Origin: Bacteroidales bacterium | Lineage (GTDB): Bacteria > Bacteroidota > Bacteroidia > Bacteroidales > WCHB1-69 | DNA length: 64,000 nucleotides | Reading direction: 5' to 3' | Assembly (NCBI GenBank): GCA_017535665.1 | Contig: JAFXTS010000005.1 | Coordinates: forward strand, 62,001 to 126,000 | Shown here: positions 60,945-64,000 of the stretch, piece by piece | How positions within the stretch are numbered: position 1 is the stretch's first letter | How the letters are laid out: every line of letters begins with the position of its first letter | The notes under the pieces: generated by a model | What the model was told of the DNA's origin: nothing | The model's database searches: none | What the model saw: only the letters and a program-made list of their open reading frames with translations | Program-made: the position numbers and the translations under genes

Positions 60945-62195
60945 ATGAATAAAGTATTAGTCATCGGAGGCGGGGGTCGCGAACATGCCATTGCAGATGC
61001 GTTGCATCGTTCGCCGCAGGTAGGACAGATTTTCTGTGCGCCTGGCAATGCGGGAACTGCCGCCATCGCTACCAACATCGGCTTGAAAGATACCGATGTG
61101 GAGGGACTGTTGCGTTTCGCCCAGGAGAACCAGATTGACCTGACAGTGGTGGGCCCCGAGGCGGCTCTGGCGGTCGGTATTGTGGATACTTTCCGTGCCG
61201 CTGGATTGGCGATTTTCGGTCATACGAAGTTGGCCACCCGCATCGAGAGCAGCAAGGAGTTCGCCAAGGAACTGATGATGAAATACGATATCCCGACGGC
61301 TGCTTACCGCAGTTTTACCGACTATGCAGAGGCTTTGGCTTACGTGCAGGGAAGACCTTTCCCGGCGGTGCTCAAATACGACGGGCTCGCTGCCGGCAAG
61401 GGCGTGGTGATTGCGGAAAATCTGGAGGAGGCTAAGGCCGCCCTCAAGGATATGCTTACCGACTCGCACTTCGGCGATGGCAAGGTGGTGGTGGAAGACT
61501 TCCTCACCGGTCCCGAGTTCTCGTTTATGTGCTTTGTGGATGGCGAGAAGGTATATCCGATGCCGCTTTCGCAGGACCACAAGCGCGCCTTCGATGGCGA
61601 CAAGGGACCGAACACAGGCGGTATGGGCGCCTATACGGGCCTGCCGTTTATCACCGATGAGGACAGAACTTTTGCCTTGGAGCATATTCTGAAACCCACC
61701 GCTGCAGCCATGTGCGCAGAGGGTTGTCCGCTGTCGGGTGTGCTGTATGCCGGACTGATGAAAACCCCGCAGGGTATCAAGGTGATTGAGTTCAACGCCC
61801 GTTTCGGTGACCCCGAAACCGAGGTGGTGCTGCCGCTGATCGAAAGCGACATCTTCGACATCTTCGCTGCGGTGGCGCATCAGTGCGAACCGAAGCAGCA
61901 GCTGCGCTGGTCGAACAAGGTGACGATGGGCGTGGTGCTGGCCTCGAAGGGCTATCCAGGATCATACGATAAGGGTATTGCCATCGAGGGTTTTGATACG
62001 GTGCAGGCCCGCATCTACCACATGGGTACCAAGATGGACAACGGCGTTCTCAAAACCGCCGGTGGCCGTGTGATGATGGTGGTGGCCGAAGGCGACGACA
62101 TCCCCACCTTGAAACAGAAAGTCTATGCTGAAGTTGCTAAAATTCACTGCGACAACCTCTTCTATCGTAACGACATCGCCCACTGGGCGCTCTAA
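60945..62195 (+). CDS. purD: Phosphoribosylamine-glycine ligase
   Basis: PurD joins phosphoribosylamine and glycine with ATP. The 416-residue protein shows the N-terminal VIGGGGREHAIA, the ATP-grasp blocks FPAVLKYDGLAAGKGVVIA and VVVEDFLTGPEFSFM, the signature DHKRAFDGDKGPNTGGMGAY and the metal-binding EFNARFGDPETEV. It directly consumes the unstable product of PurF, so its presence nearby is expected. Confidence 0.96.
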   Translation: MNKVLVIGGGGREHAIADALHRSPQVGQIFCAPGNAGTAAIATNIGLKDTDVEGLLRFAQENQIDLTVVGPEAALAVGIVDTFRAAGLAIFGHTKLATRIESSKEFAKELMMKYDIPTAAYRSFTDYAEALAYVQGRPFPAVLKYDGLAAGKGVVIAENLEEAKAALKDMLTDSHFGDGKVVVEDFLTGPEFSFMCFVDGEKVYPMPLSQDHKRAFDGDKGPNTGGMGAYTGLPFITDEDRTFALEHILKPTAAAMCAEGCPLSGVLYAGLMKTPQGIKVIEFNARFGDPETEVVLPLIESDIFDIFAAVAHQCEPKQQLRWSNKVTMGVVLASKGYPGSYDKGIAIEGFDTVQARIYHMGTKMDNGVLKTAGGRVMMVVAEGDDIPTLKQKVYAEVAKIHCDNLFYRNDIAHWAL

Positions 62196-62200
62196 TTATC

Positions 62201-62275
62201 TATGAAATTATGAAGTTGTGAAGTTATGACGTGCAAAAAAAATTTAATAGCTTAATTGTTTAATAGCTTAATAAT
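62201..62275 (-). repeat. AT-rich composite repeat, copy 2 (purD-folD spacer)
   Basis: Read on the minus strand this segment has TTATTAAGCTATTAAA, then a GCACGTCA core, then ACTTCATAATTTCATA, matching copy 1 at 59190-59273 in the opposite orientation, with some differences in the middle. Confidence 0.75.
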
Positions 62276-62289
62276 TTAATAAATAAAAA

Positions 62290-63207
62290 ATGGCTCAAAT
62301 CATTGACGGAAAAAAACTGGGAGCGCGCATCAAGGAGAAAATCCATGAGCAGATTCCGCTGTTGGAGCAGCAGTATGGCCGCCGCCCGTCGCTTTATGTC
62401 ATCATTGTCGGCGAAGACGAGGGCAGCCTGAAGTATGTCACCAACAAGGTGAAGACCGCCAAGACGATTGGCATGGATGCTCGTTTGATTGCCTTGAAGG
62501 AGAACATCAGCGAGAGCGAGCTCATCAATATCATCCATGTGCTGAATGCCGACCCGCTGGTGGACGGTATCTTGGTGCAACTGCCGTTGCCGAACCACAT
62601 CAACGAGGACCGCGTGGTGGATGCCATTGAGAAACACAAGGATGTGGATGGTTTCCATGCGCTGAATGTGGGTTCGTTGTGGCAGGGCACGCACTGTATC
62701 GCGCCGTGTACGCCGAAGGGCATCATCCAGCTCATCAAGAGTACGGGGATTGAGATCCGTGGCAAGATGGCCGTGGTGGTGGGGCGTAGCAATATCGTAG
62801 GCAAGCCGGTGGCGAAGCTGCTGCTGGATGAGAATGCCACGGTGGTGATGGCGCATACTGGCACCCGCGACCTCCGTGCCGTGACGTTGCTGGCCGACAT
62901 CCTTGTGGTCGCCGCCGGTCAGGAGAAACTTATCACCGCCGACATGGTGAAGCCCGGCGCGGTGGTGATTGACGTGGGCATCACCCGCAACGCCGAAGGC
63001 AAAGTGGTTGGCGATGTGGACTTTGAGAATGTGAAGGAGGTGGCTGGTTACATTACGCCCGTTCCGGGTGGTGTGGGACCGCTCACCATCGCCATGCTGA
63101 TGAAAAACACCATGGAGTGCTTCCTCTGCCATGCCGAGTCAAGCACCGACGTGTCGAAACTTTGGGCCACCATCATCAAAGCTCGTATTGGAGGAAGCGC
63201 GGAGTAG
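62290..63207 (+). CDS. folD: Methylenetetrahydrofolate dehydrogenase/cyclohydrolase
   Basis: FolD provides 10-formyl-tetrahydrofolate, the one-carbon donor used by PurN and PurH, which explains its place after the pur genes. The 305-residue protein has the catalytic Lys in YVTNKVKTAKTIGM, the substrate block DGILVQLPLPNHI, the NADP-binding VVVGRSNIVGKPVAKLLL and the C-terminal TPVPGGVGPLTIAML. The start ATG follows the repeat-bearing spacer. Confidence 0.95.
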   Translation: MAQIIDGKKLGARIKEKIHEQIPLLEQQYGRRPSLYVIIVGEDEGSLKYVTNKVKTAKTIGMDARLIALKENISESELINIIHVLNADPLVDGILVQLPLPNHINEDRVVDAIEKHKDVDGFHALNVGSLWQGTHCIAPCTPKGIIQLIKSTGIEIRGKMAVVVGRSNIVGKPVAKLLLDENATVVMAHTGTRDLRAVTLLADILVVAAGQEKLITADMVKPGAVVIDVGITRNAEGKVVGDVDFENVKEVAGYITPVPGGVGPLTIAMLMKNTMECFLCHAESSTDVSKLWATIIKARIGGSAE

Positions 63208-63274
63208 GGGAGTGCTATTATTTTAGAACATTATGAAAACAAATTAAAATATCAACCATCAAAATTAAAATCAA

Positions 63275-64000
63275 ATGAATCAAGGAGTTATTGCTATGGG
63301 CCTCACCTGCCCCATCATCAGAGAAGGTGACAATCTCGCTGCTATCGTTGTAGAAAGTGTGCTGGATGCTATACGCATGCCCAACAACGAATTTGACATT
63401 TGCGACCGTGCAGTAGTAGGTATCACCGAGTCGGTGGTCGCCCGCTCGCAAGGTAACTATGTCACAGTGGATGACATCGCTGCGGATGTGAAGGCAAAAT
63501 GTGGTGAGAACGCCACCATCTATATCTTGAACCCCATCTATTCGCGCAACCGCTTCGCCATCATCCTTAGAGGTATCGCCCGCTCTGCCAAGAAGATCGT
63601 GCTCGTCATGCCCGAAGAGGACGAGGTGGGTAACGTGCTTCGCAACCATCCTTTCACCAAAATGAATTATGATGAGTATTATAAGGAGATTTGCGAACAG
63701 GAGAAAGCCGCTGTTGAGGTGCGTCCCGATTTCTGTGGAGCTGCTGCTAATGAGTGGGTTATCTTAGGTAATCTGCACGATTATGAAGAGAAAAAGCGTG
63801 CAATGGGCGGCAACAACGTGTTCACCCTCGCCGACATCCTGTCCGACCGCTGCCAGTATGGTCTGCTCGGTTCCAACAAGACCGATGAGGAGCGTATCAA
63901 GCTGTTTCCCAAGACTGCTGAGGCTTTGGTGCTGGTGCAGAAAGTGCATGACGAGCTGAAAGCCGTTACGGGCAAGGATATCATTGTGGGTATTTATGGT
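63275..64000 (+). CDS. CofE-like coenzyme F420-0:L-glutamate ligase family protein, 3' truncated
   Basis: The frame is open to the window end (242 codons). It starts with MNQGVIAMGLTCPIIREGDNL, has GDNLAAIVVESVL matching the GDxLaxxI motif of the F420-ligase domain, and DRAVVGITESVVARSQGNYV, in the position where CofE has its ESVVSxAEGR-like segment. Bacteroidota are not known to make F420, so the real substrate is probably another acid or amine. It sits 67 bases after folD, so a folate-polyglutamylation-like role is an attractive inference. The family call is from recall and the protein is incomplete. Confidence 0.65.
   Translation, partial: MNQGVIAMGLTCPIIREGDNLAAIVVESVLDAIRMPNNEFDICDRAVVGITESVVARSQGNYVTVDDIAADVKAKCGENATIYILNPIYSRNRFAIILRGIARSAKKIVLVMPEEDEVGNVLRNHPFTKMNYDEYYKEICEQEKAAVEVRPDFCGAAANEWVILGNLHDYEEKKRAMGGNNVFTLADILSDRCQYGLLGSNKTDEERIKLFPKTAEALVLVQKVHDELKAVTGKDIIVGIYG

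Overview
The window is a gene-dense stretch of a Bacteroidota chromosome, most likely from an uncultured member of the Bacteroidales. Four things point there. Many genes are preceded by the Bacteroidota -7 promoter box TAnnTTTG. Two secreted proteins end in type IX secretion (Por) sorting domains. Shine-Dalgarno sequences are almost absent, with one striking exception at corA. The gene content also fits: a single-chain PurL of 1228 residues, Bat aerotolerance proteins, Rnf subunits and a C10 peptidase. Assignment below order is not possible from sequence reading alone.

Layout. 1-1.5 kb: the end of an MsbA-type exporter ATPase, then trmB. 1.5-7.3 kb (minus): rnfB-rnfC-thioredoxin lipoprotein-secreted helical-repeat protein-sulfatase/LtaS-like membrane enzyme. 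7.4-8.1 kb: a MntA/HepT toxin-antitoxin pair. 8.1-11.4 kb (minus): kamE (lysine 5,6-aminomutase beta subunit, no alpha subunit nearby), a glycosyltransferase and a T9SS-exported C10 peptidase. 11.5-14.4 kb: a membrane-anchored LytTR regulator divergent from a long-chain acyl-CoA ligase. 14.6-21.1 kb: a DUF4476 protein, an AGCS symporter, a T9SS beta-helix protein, a MATE exporter and an AraC regulator. 21.3-26.4 kb: a TolC-HlyD-ABC2-ABC2 efflux operon. 26.5-30.1 kb: threonine aldolase and GH2 beta-mannosidase. 30.1-39.0 kb (minus): aroE, DedA, two tandem TPR proteins, a THUMP RNA methyltransferase, batD and a batB-batC fusion. 39.1-45.3 kb: a lone AbiEi-like antitoxin, corA, rel/spoT, nth and a sodium:solute symporter. 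45.5-45.8 kb: tRNA-Thr, tRNA-Tyr, tRNA-Gly and a UUCG-loop terminator. 45.9-49.4 kb: a second LytTR regulator divergent from a second acyl-CoA ligase, this one fused to an ACP and a PlsC-type acyltransferase. 49.4-64 kb: guaA divergent from a long purine run (purC, E, L, F, M, N, H, D), then folD and a CofE-like gene cut by the window end.

The best candidate for an undescribed system is the pair of LytTR/acyl-CoA-ligase loci. In both, a four-helix membrane LytTR regulator is divergent from a fatty-acid-activating enzyme. In both, the spacer carries three direct repeats at exactly 20-bp spacing, and the last repeat starts exactly 57 bp before the -7 box of the ligase gene. The repeat sequence differs between the loci (TTCGTCCCAA versus TTCACCCCA), as expected of duplicated regulators with diverged specificity. 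I infer a membrane-lipid or fatty-acid-responsive switch.

Other notable points. PurF lacks the N-terminal catalytic cysteine of its glutaminase domain and also the oxyanion-hole Asn. An intrinsic terminator lies between purE and purL. Inverted copies of an ~80-bp AT-rich composite repeat lie in two spacers of the purine run. rnfBC occurs without rnfDGEA. The BatB-BatC fusion retains a fossil lipobox. No gap between genes exceeds about 300 bases.
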